From: Tubiluchus corallicola
Lineage: Eukaryota; Priapulida; Priapulimorpha; Priapulimorphida; Tubiluchidae
Assembly (NCBI GenBank): GCA_030141605.1
Contig: JAQGDQ010000017.1
Coordinates: 1,152,001 to 1,212,000 of the forward strand
Direction of reading: 5' to 3'
Length of the DNA stretch: 60,000 bases
Positions within the stretch are counted from its first letter, which is position 1. Every line of letters starts with the position of its first letter. The translations under genes and the position numbers were made by a program. Positions 1 through 12,900 of this stretch are shown here, piece by piece. The notes under the pieces are model-generated. The model made no database searches, had not been told where the DNA came from, and saw nothing but the letters and a program-made list of their open reading frames with translations.

Positions 1-3000
1 GGCCACTGAATATCAACTGGGTACCACTGGAGGATAATGGCAGCAAATTAAAGGTTTTCCCGCTGAAACGAAGCATGCAATTTTCTGCACAAAATTGGCA
101 AAAATGACAGGCATCAAGTCGCAGAAGAACCACACAAATAAGTAATCCTTCGTAAAGATAACAAGCAGCGAGGCGAAAGCGGCTACTTACGCTCCGAGTA
201 TTTCGAATGTAAGTCGAGAGATGTCTAACAAGCACAATAAACTTGTGCAGCACAGCAGGCATTACAACAGCTTACAGATTAGTTAGACATTTTTAAGGTC
301 ACCTCTGAAGAAATCTGTGGAAGAAACCTATTAGTCGTTCCACAAACTATTGCATCAACTGACAATCTGATACAAGGTACAAAATGATAAGTACAATACT
401 TACAAAATACTCAAACTTTGGTTAGAGCAAAACAGAACGATTTTTCATATTCTACCCTATTTTGAAGTAAGGGGGTTACATTTTACCACATACAATAATG
501 CCAAAGCATTACTGATAATTAAATAATATGTTAAAAACTTAATTAACTGCGGGCGAGCCCAGCTAGTGAAGACGTCACAAACGATCATAATTTTCAACGG
601 CACAGACATTCCATGAGCGTGTAAAACGTGTTTTACAAAGCGAAAATTAAAGTACAACACTACTGTACCACATTCAGTGTAATATACAAAAACGTAAATT
701 TAAATCTTAAATTTACCGCTCTGCTCACGCATGAGGTCTCGAACGTGCGTATTATGTCACAACTGAACACCTATAGGTACAGCTCCTGTTTTTCATGCAA
801 TGCATTTCCGAATGCAGGCACTAGTGAACATCTAACTAACGAATGGCAAAATGCTTGTAACCGCGAAGAACTGGCTACGGGAACACAAAATTACTTTTGT
901 GTGGTAATAATTCTTTCATGTAAGTCATTCTTTAAAAAAATTGTATGATCCCTTTCAATATTTTAAAGAGTACATTGTTTTGACCTAGAGTTTAGGATTG
1001 GGCCCGGTTTTCCTTTAACTAAAACACACAGCATAACTAGACAAATATATAGTTCCAAACACCGCGAATCTGCTAAAACAATTCTGACACCTATGTGAAA
1101 CTATAAAACTACAAATTTATTTTTCACACATCAAAAAATACAATATCAAACACATCAATAAATTTAAAACAAAATAGCTTGAGCAGTGCAAGGTGAATGT
1201 ACAACCATACGGTCATTAACACACTCACCTTACTTGAATGAAAAAATGATTATGCTTCTGTAGACAACTTAATAATGTAAACAAGGATGAAGTAAATCAT
1301 TTAATAATAGCAATGGTATACGAGCAATAAAACTGAAAGTTGGGAAAGGAAAACATAATATGTAATTACAGCTTTGAGTGAGCATTAAAGAGTGAAAAAT
1401 TTTAAATCGTTAAGAATTTGAATTATGTGATTATCTGTCAATGCAGCAACAAGCAGTAATAACTACATATTTATATGATAATGTATATTGTTAATTGCAC
1501 AAAAGAGAACCATAATGATCCTTTAAAGCTGTCAGTTAGTATGGGGAACTTTATATATAATATTCTAAATCGATATATAGAGTAGATATATATTCGTACA
1601 CACATACATATATGCATTCATACACACATATATAAATTTACATATAAATACACATACATACATATACATATAAATACACACACACACACGCACGCACGTA
1701 CACACACACATATATGTGCAATATGCAAGACCTTTTTAATATTACTCATAATTAAGTAGACTCAAAGCTTCCCAAATGACACTATCAAAATTTGATCCTA
1801 CAAATAATTTTCTGTTCAGGATGGTCAAAAGAACGCAGTTTATTTTCTTTGCCAGCTTTTTTCAAGATTTCATGTGCACACATGATAATTAACAATAACA
1901 AACTCTAAATATCTTATTACTCCCAATCAATAACAATTAGCGGTAAAACAAACAAACCTGTCAACTCTAGGTTGATTGTTAAAAAGGTGATATGTAATCA
2001 AAAATGTCAGAGGCAACTCTACATTAAGGGTTCCAAAAACAAACACTTTTTCAACTTTTTCTACAAGCGACCTTAAAGAGTCATCGACAGCAACAAAAAA
2101 TGCAATGAGGAAAATTAATAGTGTGATGAGTTACCAATTATTGATTTTATGAAATCATTTTCAGACATATAGGAAGTCGCCCTGCATTTTCTAGTGCATT
2201 ATTAAAGCTGTAGCTGTCATTATCAGCAAGCAGTTAAATACCATCGATCGAGCAAGCGAGGCAGGTGCAAAAACATGTCATCAATTTCGCCTCGCAGGTG
2301 AATTAACGAGATGTGGCTAACCTGTACGTGTCATCGTGATCTGATAGCATTCAGTGATTGATGCCGTGTTACAGTAAGCCAAGTGGTAATAATCGTAACT
2401 CGGGTGTAGAAGATAACTTAACCTTACAAAAACTGAGCAGCTGCACATGAATCGCACGAAACCAGTTAGTCAGGCAATCACAGGTTGTCACCCATCCATG
2501 TATTAGCCAAACCAGACATTACTTCACTGCTTAATCAAGCATACGCCATTACAATTTAGCTCAATTTTGTTAAATGAGATGGGACAACATCATTCACATG
2601 CTTCACTGCCCATGAGAGGGACTTCGGTCACTCACAAAATCACCAGAGTTTTGTGAAAACTACTTTGCTATGGAGATGAGAAAATCACGACTCAGAACCA
2701 CCTGATGATCACTATGGTCACAATTATGGTGACCAGAAGGCTCGTGATCAGGTGGTCAGCATAAAAAGAAAGAACAGTTGCGCTAGGGAAACAGCAGTTC
2801 TGCTAACTGTGTCAAAAAATCATAGAACAAAAACAACTACTGCTATGCTAATGAATTTAGAAAACAAAGATAATGTTATGTCCAATGGAGTGAAATACAT
2901 ACAAATTCAGGAAATAATTGGCAAACTAACTAGTATGCGGGAGCCTAGGCCTTACCTGTAAAATTCTGAAACAACTGAGGCTTCATTTGTGCCTATTAAC

Positions 3001-6000
3001 TGCGCACTAACTATTTCATTTACTCTGTATACAAATAACAGAAACAATGATGGCACATCTACTTAAATTCTCTACAGTTATAAGAATAAATTTATATGAA
3101 TGTGCTCTTGCAAATATCATGTAAGTGATGACACGCATGCACTAATGCAGCTTTCTACACAGAACCTGTCACGGTTTAGCGGGGATAATTACCAAGCTCC
3201 ATCCTCGACTATCCATCTCTCAGCTTTCTGCTGCATCAAAGACAAAATGGTTGCTTTGATCGCGCTTCACAAGATTAGCCTGATTGAGCCGAGTCTCTTC
3301 CGGCTACCTCCATATAAACGACTAATTGAGGCTTATCTGAGAGCTGCGCAACAAATGTTATTGCCGTGTAATAATACCGAGGAGTAGAGTGACAGCATTA
3401 GTCACACAGCACAATCTAATTAACATGATAACCATGACAAAGTAAACCAAACTGGACATTTAATTAATTAACATGGTGACCAAGATGGTCAAGCAACTGC
3501 TTCGTAGCAGGCCATTTGATTTAATTAACTTGACTGATACAAAGGCACACAGTACCAAAGTAAAAAGACCTGTCAAACTTATAATATTATGTCCACCACA
3601 ATGGGTAACACCATTACTGACTAATGAGAATAGTGACCTAATGTCATGAAACTTTTTACCATCTAAACTTTAGAGCTGCAGATCATTATAACTAATCATT
3701 TAAATTTTAATGTAGCAAAAAGCAAAATGAACAAGTGTTAAGATGGATTGTTGACTTTAAATTAGGCCTAAATCTCTTGAATAACTAAAAAATTAAGCAT
3801 AAAAATGAATCTTCAAAATTTATTTGCTCAAACAAAAATATGGATTTGTGCTAGAAATTTGCTAAAAAAAATCTGTGAAAACAGGTAAATATTAATTTAT
3901 TTGCAGCGTGACTGGTGCTAAACACTTGCACTTGGCTTCAACTCTTATTCAACATACTACGTTCAGGCTAGAAATCAAGGAAGAATTAAAAGTGAAGGTT
4001 TCTTTCTAAAAATGCGTCACTGCTATCCCAGTAACAAAAACTAAGGCAGTAACTCAGTGCTATCTAGATTTAGCAATGACAGATCTGCTAAACTAAAACA
4101 CATTGAGCTTCCACACTGTCATTTCCACTCGATACCTCCCCAAACCGGCATTGATCATAAACGTGTTTTATTAATCCATTCTGCAGTTGCCCACGGTTAC
4201 GATCGACTCCTGCATCTGTTCTTTAGCGATGCATCAATAGGCTGGCCAGCTGCGGTGCCGCTAATGCTGGGTACCAGTCAATACCCCTTAGCTACACAAG
4301 TATAAAATTCAGAAAAATTCAAAACAATGCCTTAGAAATTTCACAGAATATTCTGGAGTTAAAATAATGAATTGCTCAATGATTATATTCACATGTCACT
4401 GCAACCCTATCCTAGCGCTGGTCACACAAATAGCTGCATGCTAACATTGATACCTAATTAATAATTCAGACCTTTTACTAGGCTTAAACCTTCCATCTAT
4501 TAGTTAGATGGGCAGAAGTGCTCAAAGCGGTGACTAACTTGTTTTGCTAAAGGAAGCGAATACCAGTCTACAGCTTCGTATGCATCATCGATAATTGATG
4601 CACTTGTTGCGGTCGTGCTGCAGTTTCAATTTTCTCACAATAATTAGAGTTATGCATTTGCATCTGCCTGTCCATGCAATTTTCACGACGATGCTAAAAG
4701 CCGTCGATGCACCTGCGAAAGTGCCACACCTGTATTGTGCAGGAAAACGCCAAGCTTGTTTCAGAATAGATTCGTAATCACAAAGGTGTCACCTAGAGAT
4801 CTCAACAAAACACCTTTATGACAGGAAAAGTCACAGTCTAACTCAAATGCTTTTTATAATGTCTACAGTAAAGTGACACCATAACATGTATGAACCACTC
4901 TACCAAGGTGAGGAGAATAGTAGTATAGTTGCAGCCTGTGTATGGCAACCGAAGGCTGAGACTGGTCAGTAAATGGGTGGGTGACTGCCTGGTTCAACAC
5001 TCACTCGGGCAATTTTAGTCATCATGCTGATTCTGGCTATTCACCCCATAGAGTGAGGATACATGCAACGTCGAACTTGGCAGACGCCTTTGCGGATTTA
5101 ATGAGTCATTTTAGTGGCACAGCTTTGATAACGAGCCAGGTTGCGGTCTCGTCACAACCAGTCAGATAAGCCAGTAGACCTGCCTATTAATGCTGAATCA
5201 GTGCCCAATGGTGAATGGTCATGGTGTATTAGGAACAGGGATGATTCCCTAAGATAAGATATTGAACCAGCACACGTATCTGAGCCACAGTGGATGACAT
5301 TCACAAACAGGAAAACTAGCCTTTGGTGGAGTGAAAGCTGCATGACAGATAAAGTCGCCCAGAAACAGTCCTCCGGAGGTCATCATCTGTCTGCTAACCC
5401 GGTTCAGCAATGATTAACTTTTGTGATTAAGCAACTTTTTCCTTTGAACCCAAAAAAATGAAACAACAATTGCCATAGGCCTATACGTGTGACACTCATT
5501 ATTTAATAATACTTGCATTGTTTAAAACATATCAGAAACATCACGTGAAATTCTCCCGGGCAGAAGAGAGTTCTCTGAGATATAAGCAAAACGTTCAACT
5601 CCGCGAGTTACGGAGACGGAAGCGACACGGAGATTGTGTTTACATTTATACAGCAACGTCCTGGACTTTGCACATAAAAACTAAACAAGTCTAATCGACA
5701 ATGAGCATAAAGCAAACACAATCGACAGACGCAGCGCCCGCATGCAAACTGATTGGGGGGGGCTCGGCACACAGCGATTCACAATTCTGACGTCTTAAGT
5801 ACAACTTTTAGATTATCTCCCAAAACTTCACAGAAAACACTGGCTTAAATTTTACAAATACCATTCCATTCTGATATGCTTACATTGTAAGAAAGTGAGA
5901 AATGGCAAATCCATACAGACGTTCCAGTAAACTATTTATACTAGCCCGTGTTTGTGTTTGTGTTTGTGGGCTACTACATACACTAATAGTTTGCGTATGT

Positions 6001-7233
6001 ACACAAATAAAGGTGTGTAACTATATCCTTGTATGCAGAATACGAAAGTTCAAATGTTTGTTAAAAAAGGCTAATGACAAGTAAAATGCGTACTGCATAC
6101 TGAGCGTGTGAAACATGCTAGACAAAAAAACCTCAACGTTACGAAAATACAGACTAGCACTATCTATTGTTTTAACATCTTTACAATTGATTGTGCAAAA
6201 AAAAATCACGAACAGTCAGAAATGACACCTCTTTTTGCATTAAGTAAGGCACATGGCAGTGTTAAGTTATGTGATAAAGCTGAGCAATGTGAGAGAAAAT
6301 TTATTGATAGTGATCACAAAAATCTATTGTCAGTTAAACTGCATGAACATAATAGGCACTCTAAATTCCTATCATACTGCTAAATTTGCTGTGATTATAG
6401 ACACGTTTAGCAATTCAGCACAATCAGGATTGAAAGAACTTTTATAAGCGCCTTACACATATAACTACTTTAAAGCTACTACAGGGTAATTTGAAGTAAA
6501 CCGAAAATTTCCTTTCATTTTGAAATTTACAACATTCATAAGGAAAACCTAGCCGATTCTTACGCACTAAAATAGCCTGATTTTAGAGACACAGGATTTC
6601 ACCTTTTGCCAATTTCATTATAATTTTGTGGATCTTATTTATATTTTTGGACAGACTTTTCATCACTTAAGGAACTACGAAAACTTAATGTCACAAGTTT
6701 TAAAATTTAAATATTTCATTCAAACTGCTTTTATTTTGGATTAAATTAATATCTTTGTTGCACTTCGCAGGCAGCCTATGTTTTAACAACTACTAGGTAT
6801 AAAACAAAAATAATTTTTAAGCTATTATTTTAAACAAAACCCAATTTTCTATACAATTAATTCATTATTGTATTTAATTACATGAAATTAGTTTATAATA
6901 ATACAAGCTATGCAATGGAATCTACCATATAATTAATATTTGCACTACAATGGTACAAGTTGCATCATTGTACCATTATGACGGTACAATGTGCACTTTA
7001 CGTTAATAGCAATTTATCCAAAATTTACATTAGACAGTATTTAAACAAATATTACCTACCTGAAAGAAATTCTTTCCATAGCACAGGCATTTGCTTAGTA
7101 CTATGTAAAGTGGTTACATTCAGAGCAGTTCCATGACCAACCGCCAAATAAATTTTTCTCTTCATCACAGCAAATGCGTGCCAGAATAAACAACCAGCAA
7201 ACCACCAACCATAATGCAACGCCGAATTATAAC
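1..7233 (-). CDS. Two minus-strand exons of an unrecognised gene (partial)
   Basis: I see two exon-like segments. The upstream one, 7233..7060, follows a good acceptor (CTTTTGCAG), stays open for 57 codons and ends at a clean donor (TCAG|GTAGGT). It encodes a segment rich in aromatic and aliphatic residues (GWWFAGCLFWHAFAVMKRK, then IYLAVGHG and VLWKEFL). The downstream one, 84..1, follows TTTTGTGCAG and runs open off the window edge (MLRFSGKTFNLLPLSSSGTQ). The first ends in phase 1 and the second begins needing two bases, so they join in frame across an intron of about 7 kb. The alternating hydrophobic pattern suggests beta strands, possibly a propeller-like fold, but I recognise no family. 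Earlier exons would lie above 7.2 kb. That the two belong to one transcript is inference. Confidence 0.45.
395..1022 (-). repeat. Repeat family E, copy 1
   Basis: This block matches the reverse complement of 8875..9480 over about 600 bp. Shared landmarks are a GAAAACCGG-type end beside TTTACTTAAAGG, a central stretch reading TCAATTTTCGCTTT, and TGACGTCA-like and GTTGGGCTCATC-like segments. The small ORFs of both copies read similar peptides (NFRF, LKIM, CDV, SWA, YYLII). That follows from shared repeat DNA and I do not take it as a gene. No transposase is visible, so it is probably a non-autonomous element. Confidence 0.65.
1561..1716. repeat. TA/CA-rich microsatellite
   Basis: A run of alternating purine-pyrimidine tracts (ATATAT, ACATAC, CACACA, CGCACG) about 155 bp long. 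Interrupted and impure. Confidence 0.85.
2697..2758. repeat. Nested inverted repeat (hairpin)
   Basis: Outer arms ACCACCTGAT-GATCAC and GTGATCAGGTGGT enclose inner arms TGGTCAC and GGTGACCA around an AATTAT loop. A second small hairpin lies just upstream (TCACAAAA ... TTTTGTGA, about 2633..2656). Confidence 0.55.
4870..5215 (+). mobile_element. 5S rRNA-derived SINE, copy 1
   Basis: The head (about 4930..4998) follows the internal promoter region of 5S rRNA: GGCTGAG, then GGTCAGTAAATGGGTGGGTG followed by ACTGCCTGG, resembling the 5S segment GGTTAGTACTTGGATGGGAG. The body ends with GAGCCAGGTTGCGGTCTCGT, CACAAC and a TGCTGAATCAGTGCC tail, both found in the other copies of this window. This is a SINE3-type element, non-autonomous and mobilised by a LINE. 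The 5' boundary is approximate. Confidence 0.6.
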
Positions 7234-8874
7234 CTGCAAAAGACGTTTCAGCATGAAAGTGCGGGAAAAATATAGAATAAAGCTGTGTGGGTCTGTCTAT
7301 GCAGCAAGGCAGGCACAATGAATGTTCTATGTACAAGCCACCTGGCCCCAAGCCAATACACAATAGATTTACGCGCGCAGCGCACACGGGCGCGTGCATT
7401 CGACAGAGGGGTGGCAGGATGTACGAATATACACTTACAGCAGATGTTTCAATGCATTTAGTCTGTTGTTAATGCATAGAATATGTGAATGCTTGACATG
7501 TAAATGGTGTGTGCCATAAACACAGAAAAAGGACACTAAAAAACTTCGGGTAATGATTTACTCTAAAATCAAAACTAAAAATAATGATAATAATAATAAA
7601 CAACATAGTAATTATACCCACAAAGTCTTTCATAGCTTTCCAGTTTTCATACTTATACAGCTTTTTCTGGGAAGCAAAGAAGTATAAATTTGGCTCTGTT
7701 AACAAGCAATATCTAAGCAACCAAAATGCTAAATGTATTTGCTTATGACTTCCACATGCCACCGTAAAATCCATTTATCCATTTCTTGCTCAAACTGCAA
7801 AAAATCTGAGCACCAGTTTTACTAATTTCTCTTCACATGTTTAACAAGTTTTAGAACAAGTTTTAACAAGTTTAACACGTTTAACAGACTTTCAGCTATA
7901 TCTAGGAAACCCACTTAGCAACTCTAGCTAAGAATTTTCAGAAACACTTAATTTTATTTTAATAAACACTGTAATAGTACTAATAGTCAAACCTGAAAAA
8001 GCCTTCGACAGTTTTTCAGCCCCTAAAAAAAGTTTTTCAGATAATACAAAATGCAGGCACTTGACAACTTTCAATTAATTTTTTTCAATACATTCATTGA
8101 TCATCATTTATTTCAACAATCATTACAACACTTTATCAATACAAATACATTCAATATGATGTAGTTCATCACAATAACAGATATTAATGTCAAATAGGTA
8201 TAGTCGAGGAGACAGCAACTAAGACATAAGCCACTACACAGCCATCTTTTACAAAACTGAAAATAAATAAGAATAATATTGCTGTTCCATATTAACATTA
8301 TTTTCCACATCTACACTTAATAAAAAGTATCAAAACCATTTCTTTTATTTGCAGTAGGAAATGAATTTATATCACTTTTACTACATATACAACAATCCCT
8401 AACTGTACGAGATATATTTACATATATATTAAACACTAGAATAATTACATAGTTCTTTACATTTCCAGATCTCAGGTGATGCATTGCAAAATCACACATA
8501 ATCAAATCAAAACTAATCTCATCCAACCCAATACAATCTAACGTAATCTGACAAACATAATACATAATCAAAACTAATCTAATCTTACTCTATTTCTAGC
8601 ATGAAAAATGGGTGATTAAGTCAAACAAAGCAAAATTAATACGAAGTTTAACAGACCAAAAATGTACCGACCTTTCGAATTCAGAATTTTCCAGCTGAGA
8701 ACACAACTTAAAAGAATCACAAATTCAAAGTCAGTAAACAACCATCTTGGCAGCTGAACCTGTGCTATAATATACAAAATTTTTCATTACTTCTGATGTT
8801 GACTACAATTTCCAATCATTATACCATTTAATGAAAGTATAATCGAATTATTTACAAGGCAAATTGACCACCCT

Positions 8875-9480
8875 ACTGCTTTACTTAAAGGAAAACCGGA
8901 CCCTATCTCAAAGTGTAAGTCAAAACAACTCTTTAAAATAATGAAAACACATTATTTTTTCTAAAATGACTTACATGAAAGAATTATTACCACATTTTCG
9001 CATTCACACCATCACTAGTTCTTTGCTATTAGATGCATTTTGCCACTCACTAGTTAGATGGGCTCTACTGCCTGCACCTTCTGAAACACATTGTACAAAA
9101 AACAGGTGCTGTACCTTTCAGTTCAGAGACATTCGTTTGTGACATTCGACAGCTCATGCGTGAGCACAGTGGTAAATTTGAAATTTTAATTTTTATCTTA
9201 AAACATGCCACACTGAATCTCTTACAGTAGCAGTGTGCTTCAATTTTCGCTTTCTTAAATACCTGAAACATGCTCAAAGAATGAATGTGCTGTTGAAAAT
9301 TATGTTCATTTGTGATGTCATCAATAGTTGGGCTCATCTGACATTAATTAACATTTTAATCTATTATTTAATTATCAGAAACGCTTTTGCAATATTATTG
9401 GTGTTAAAATGTATACTTTTTATTGTACTTGAAAATGGGGTATGATATGAAAAATCATTTTGTATTCTTTTAACAGAATA
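8875..9480 (+). repeat. Repeat family E, copy 2 (inverted relative to copy 1)
   Basis: Reverse-complement partner of 395..1022. The copies share AAAGGAAAACCGG at one end, ACTTACATGAAAGAATTATT, the GCTCATGCGTGAGCA segment and GTGATGTCAT. The two copies lie on either side of the putative exon at 7060..7233. Confidence 0.65.
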
Positions 9481-12135
9481 CTACAATTGACTTGTTTTGA
9501 TGTATTTATTTGCTAAGTTGCATATAATCAAAGTTTTATGTACATATACATAAATTTAAAAATTATACTTACATATACATACTGCACACCAAAAAAACCA
9601 ACAGCAATGTTAACAAATAATTTTGGTGACATTAAGATTAATTTAAAACTCATATTATCAATGCTGAGGTACAGCATCTGATTGCTTTTCCCCTCCCTCC
9701 GATCTTTTTTGTACTACCCTCCCTTCCTCTGATCCTCACTTGTGCTACTCTCCCTCCCAACAGATCGTATTCAAGCTCAACTGTTATAAAACAAACAGGA
9801 CATTTTGTGCAGGTCTGTGTGTTTAGTCGTCTTTACTGAACTACTGTACAGCACACGTGGGCTAGGCAAATACATGGGGACCCAGAAAAACCACAGCTTT
9901 GTTTTGATTGTGTGGGTGGGCTTACAGTGAGGGTAGGTTCCAACTTTAGGAAAGATATAATAGTCATTTAATTTTGATTTTAGAGTATTTATGCATAAGA
10001 TCTGTTTTTTGTTGATCAATCTACTAATAATCTCTTCAAGAAAGGCAATAAACACTGGACTTCTTTCTTATACAGTTAAAAGGTGATTAATGGTTCCTAA
10101 AGTCCATAGCAAAATTGATATGTCACAAGCAGAAGTGACTAGAATAATAGCGCCCCTAAGAAGCTTACAAGTCCTCACGATTAGTAAGCTACACCAGCTT
10201 TACCTAGGAACCAAGCATTGTACACTGCAGAATTATAAAAAGCCCCGAGGGACAGCGACCTAGAAAGTACAATTATTTTAAATTTCATTCTTAAAAATTG
10301 ACATTTGGTCAAAGGCTATCAAGCCGAATGTTCAAACATTTATACGTTTTTCTCAGCATATATAGTACATATTTTCAAATGTTTTTAAAAACTAGAGTTG
10401 AAATAGTAGTTGTAATTAAAATAACATTAAGATGTGATAAAGATCACATTTAAAAACGCTTCTAACCACAATCGTCGAACTGTATGAATGTTTGTTGTTC
10501 ATACCTGTGATTATTGTACCCTATCACAGCTGATCTACCAAGACTAACAACATTATAACTCTATTAATGCTGCCATTAGCATTTACCTAAATAAAGAAAT
10601 AAACGATATCAATCATTAACATTTTCAGAAATAAACTATAACAACATTGATCATCAATGCTGTAAATACTCTTAATACACTTTCTATTTATTTACACATT
10701 TCAAACTGCATGCCATAATCCAACGTTCAATCACAGGACCTACTGCTAAGGGCGAATGACTATGGAGGGACCAGAAACTAGCACATTTATCAAAGACACT
10801 TGTTTAAGCCGAGACATTTTTTTTAATCTGTACTAGTTCTCTTAGACTATACTAGTTCTTCAATAAAATAAGTAATAAACGAAAAAAATTAATAATTAAT
10901 CATCTTGAAAGCTTTTACCTAAGAATGGTGATAAATAAGCAATAAATTTAAAAAAAAATTTACAATTATTTTTCCCATGTGTAAAAGAACAGAAAAAAAT
11001 GAACTGCTGAACATGTTAAACATAGAAAACTATGCCATCTCCAATTATTAGAGAAAATAGGAGGCTATCAGTGCAAATCTGCTCATTTTCCCTCTTCTCA
11101 GCTTTGCCTTAGTTCTCTAATTTCTGCCTCATTATTACAAGGTGCTTAGGATCTTGATCACATTAAGCATTATCATCTCACTGGTTAAGAAGATATATAA
11201 TTTGGTTCTTCGTACAATGCAATTCTCGGCTTACTCAAGCGAAAAGACTATTTTCAAAGCAATCAGTCGCACTAATGGTAAGAGAAGAAAGAAGGCTCCT
11301 GCAGAGATGGCAGCGTATCAGATTTAAGCTGCGTAATTTCTGCACGTATTAACTGCGCGCTGATTTAACTGATGAAGAGACCACGAAGTGATTTCGCCTT
11401 GGACGAGATCTCGTCACTTAAATGAAAAATAATCACTTTGAAATTCTCATAAATATCAACTGTAATCATTAATAAATTTTTTTCATTCAAGGTATTATAG
11501 AATTTCAAAAAATAAACCAAGAGTAAAAGGAAGGTTACTTACACATGCAAAAAATGTCTTGTCCTGGGTGATATTTGAGCAATGATTAAAATTATTACCA
11601 GAATACTTTAGCATTTACAGTAAACTATCTATTGGCTAGGAACTACTTCTCATTTACTAGCAGAAGACCAAAAGTGACAACTCAAATTTCATTAGTACAG
11701 AACAATTGATAAAATTCAGTAGAAACTATGTAAATGCTGTCTTGTCAGCAATACCTGCCCAACTGATACCTTATTTTCAAAAAAAAAATCAATCAGAAAA
11801 TAATACAAGATATGCTGTAATCTGAGACTTTATCCTGTCTAAAACATAAATCTTATGCTATGGTAAATGAATAAAATATTTGATTTTAAAATAAAATTAA
11901 GCAAAAATACAATCTTAGTGAGTGTTTATGCAAACTAACAAGGAAATAGGAAACATTACACAATCCTTATTAATGACATAGACAATCACGCAGAAAACAC
12001 AAATTTTTATAATTATGGCAAGAAGACTTTCAACATAATCTGCTATAAATATGCTTTCAATTAGACTTAAAAACACAAGAAAACCCTCCACTTACATAAA
12101 GCTTAAAAAATTCATCTTGAAATTTTATACCACTT

Positions 12136-12900
12136 ACGTACTACTGCCTTTTTGCACACGGGCTTGCATCGGCATTAACGCTGTATAAAACATGTAAATT
12201 TAAACTCAAGCGATGACAACAGCATGTGTCTAACAGCTATCTTGACAATAAGTCATTGGAAACAAGTTTAGATAACACTGAGTGAAGTTTGAAAAAATAA
12301 TCAGAGCATTCCTAGCACACGCGTCACCAAGTAAAATTTTAAATTACTGCATCTTGTTAATAAGATTAAAAGTATGTTTTTTGGTTAGTGAGTGGTGCAC
12401 CCTGGAGGTGACTCAATGACATTTTACCAATTGGTGAAAACATTTAAGATAATTAATAATTTCCTTTTCTAGTTACATAAGTCTTTCAAGCAGGTAAGCG
12501 AATTGCTAAGTAATGTCACTTTGCATGGAAAGTTTTTTGGACATAATTTCACATTTCCTTTTCTTCCCCTGATTTACATTGTGCGTATATGATGTCACGT
12601 AATGGCCCAGTAGGAACAGTATTGCAGGAGATTTAAAATGAAAACAAACAAAAAATCCTTTCAACGAGAATACGATATACGCATAAAATTTCTATGAAGT
12701 AATATAATTTTTTAAGGCAATTTTGCTGAAACCAATTTTGCATAACCCCTTTTCTTGTCCTTTCATAGTGGAAACAGTTGATATGTATTTTTAATTCACC
12801 TGTGTGCACATTTTATAACTTTTGACTGATCAAAAGAAAATTTCACTTAAAAATGATCCAGCAGTAAACAAAAGTCATTTAACATCTTCCTTTTGCAGTG
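12136..12900 (+). repeat. Repeat family B, copy 1
   Basis: Collinear with 36655..37380. Landmarks in order: GCATCGGCATTAACGCTGTA, TTTTTTGGTTAGTGAGTGGT followed by GC, TTTACCAATTGG, GCATGGAAAGTTTTTTG, CCCCTGATTTACAT, TGATGTCACGTAATGG, AAAATGAAAACAAACAAAAA, then GTGGAAACAGTTGATATGTA. No coding capacity was seen. Confidence 0.7.

Larger units (their letters stand above)
85..7059. other. Repeat-bearing putative intron / non-coding stretch
   Basis: No convincing coding exon was found. The stretch holds one copy of repeat family E (395..1022), a TA/CA-rich microsatellite (1561..1716), nested hairpins (2625..2760) and a 5S-derived SINE (about 4870..5215). A CpG-richer patch lies at about 5560..5790, including CGGAAG and, on the minus strand, CCCCAATCAG, both promoter-like, with a 29-codon ATG ORF from 5701. 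Nothing ties that patch to a gene. Confidence 0.4.

Noticed and set aside
457-948. Similar small ORFs at 457..948 and 9065..9445 as a gene family
   Set aside because: They are the two inverted copies of repeat family E. The similarity is at DNA level in several frames, as expected for a repeat.
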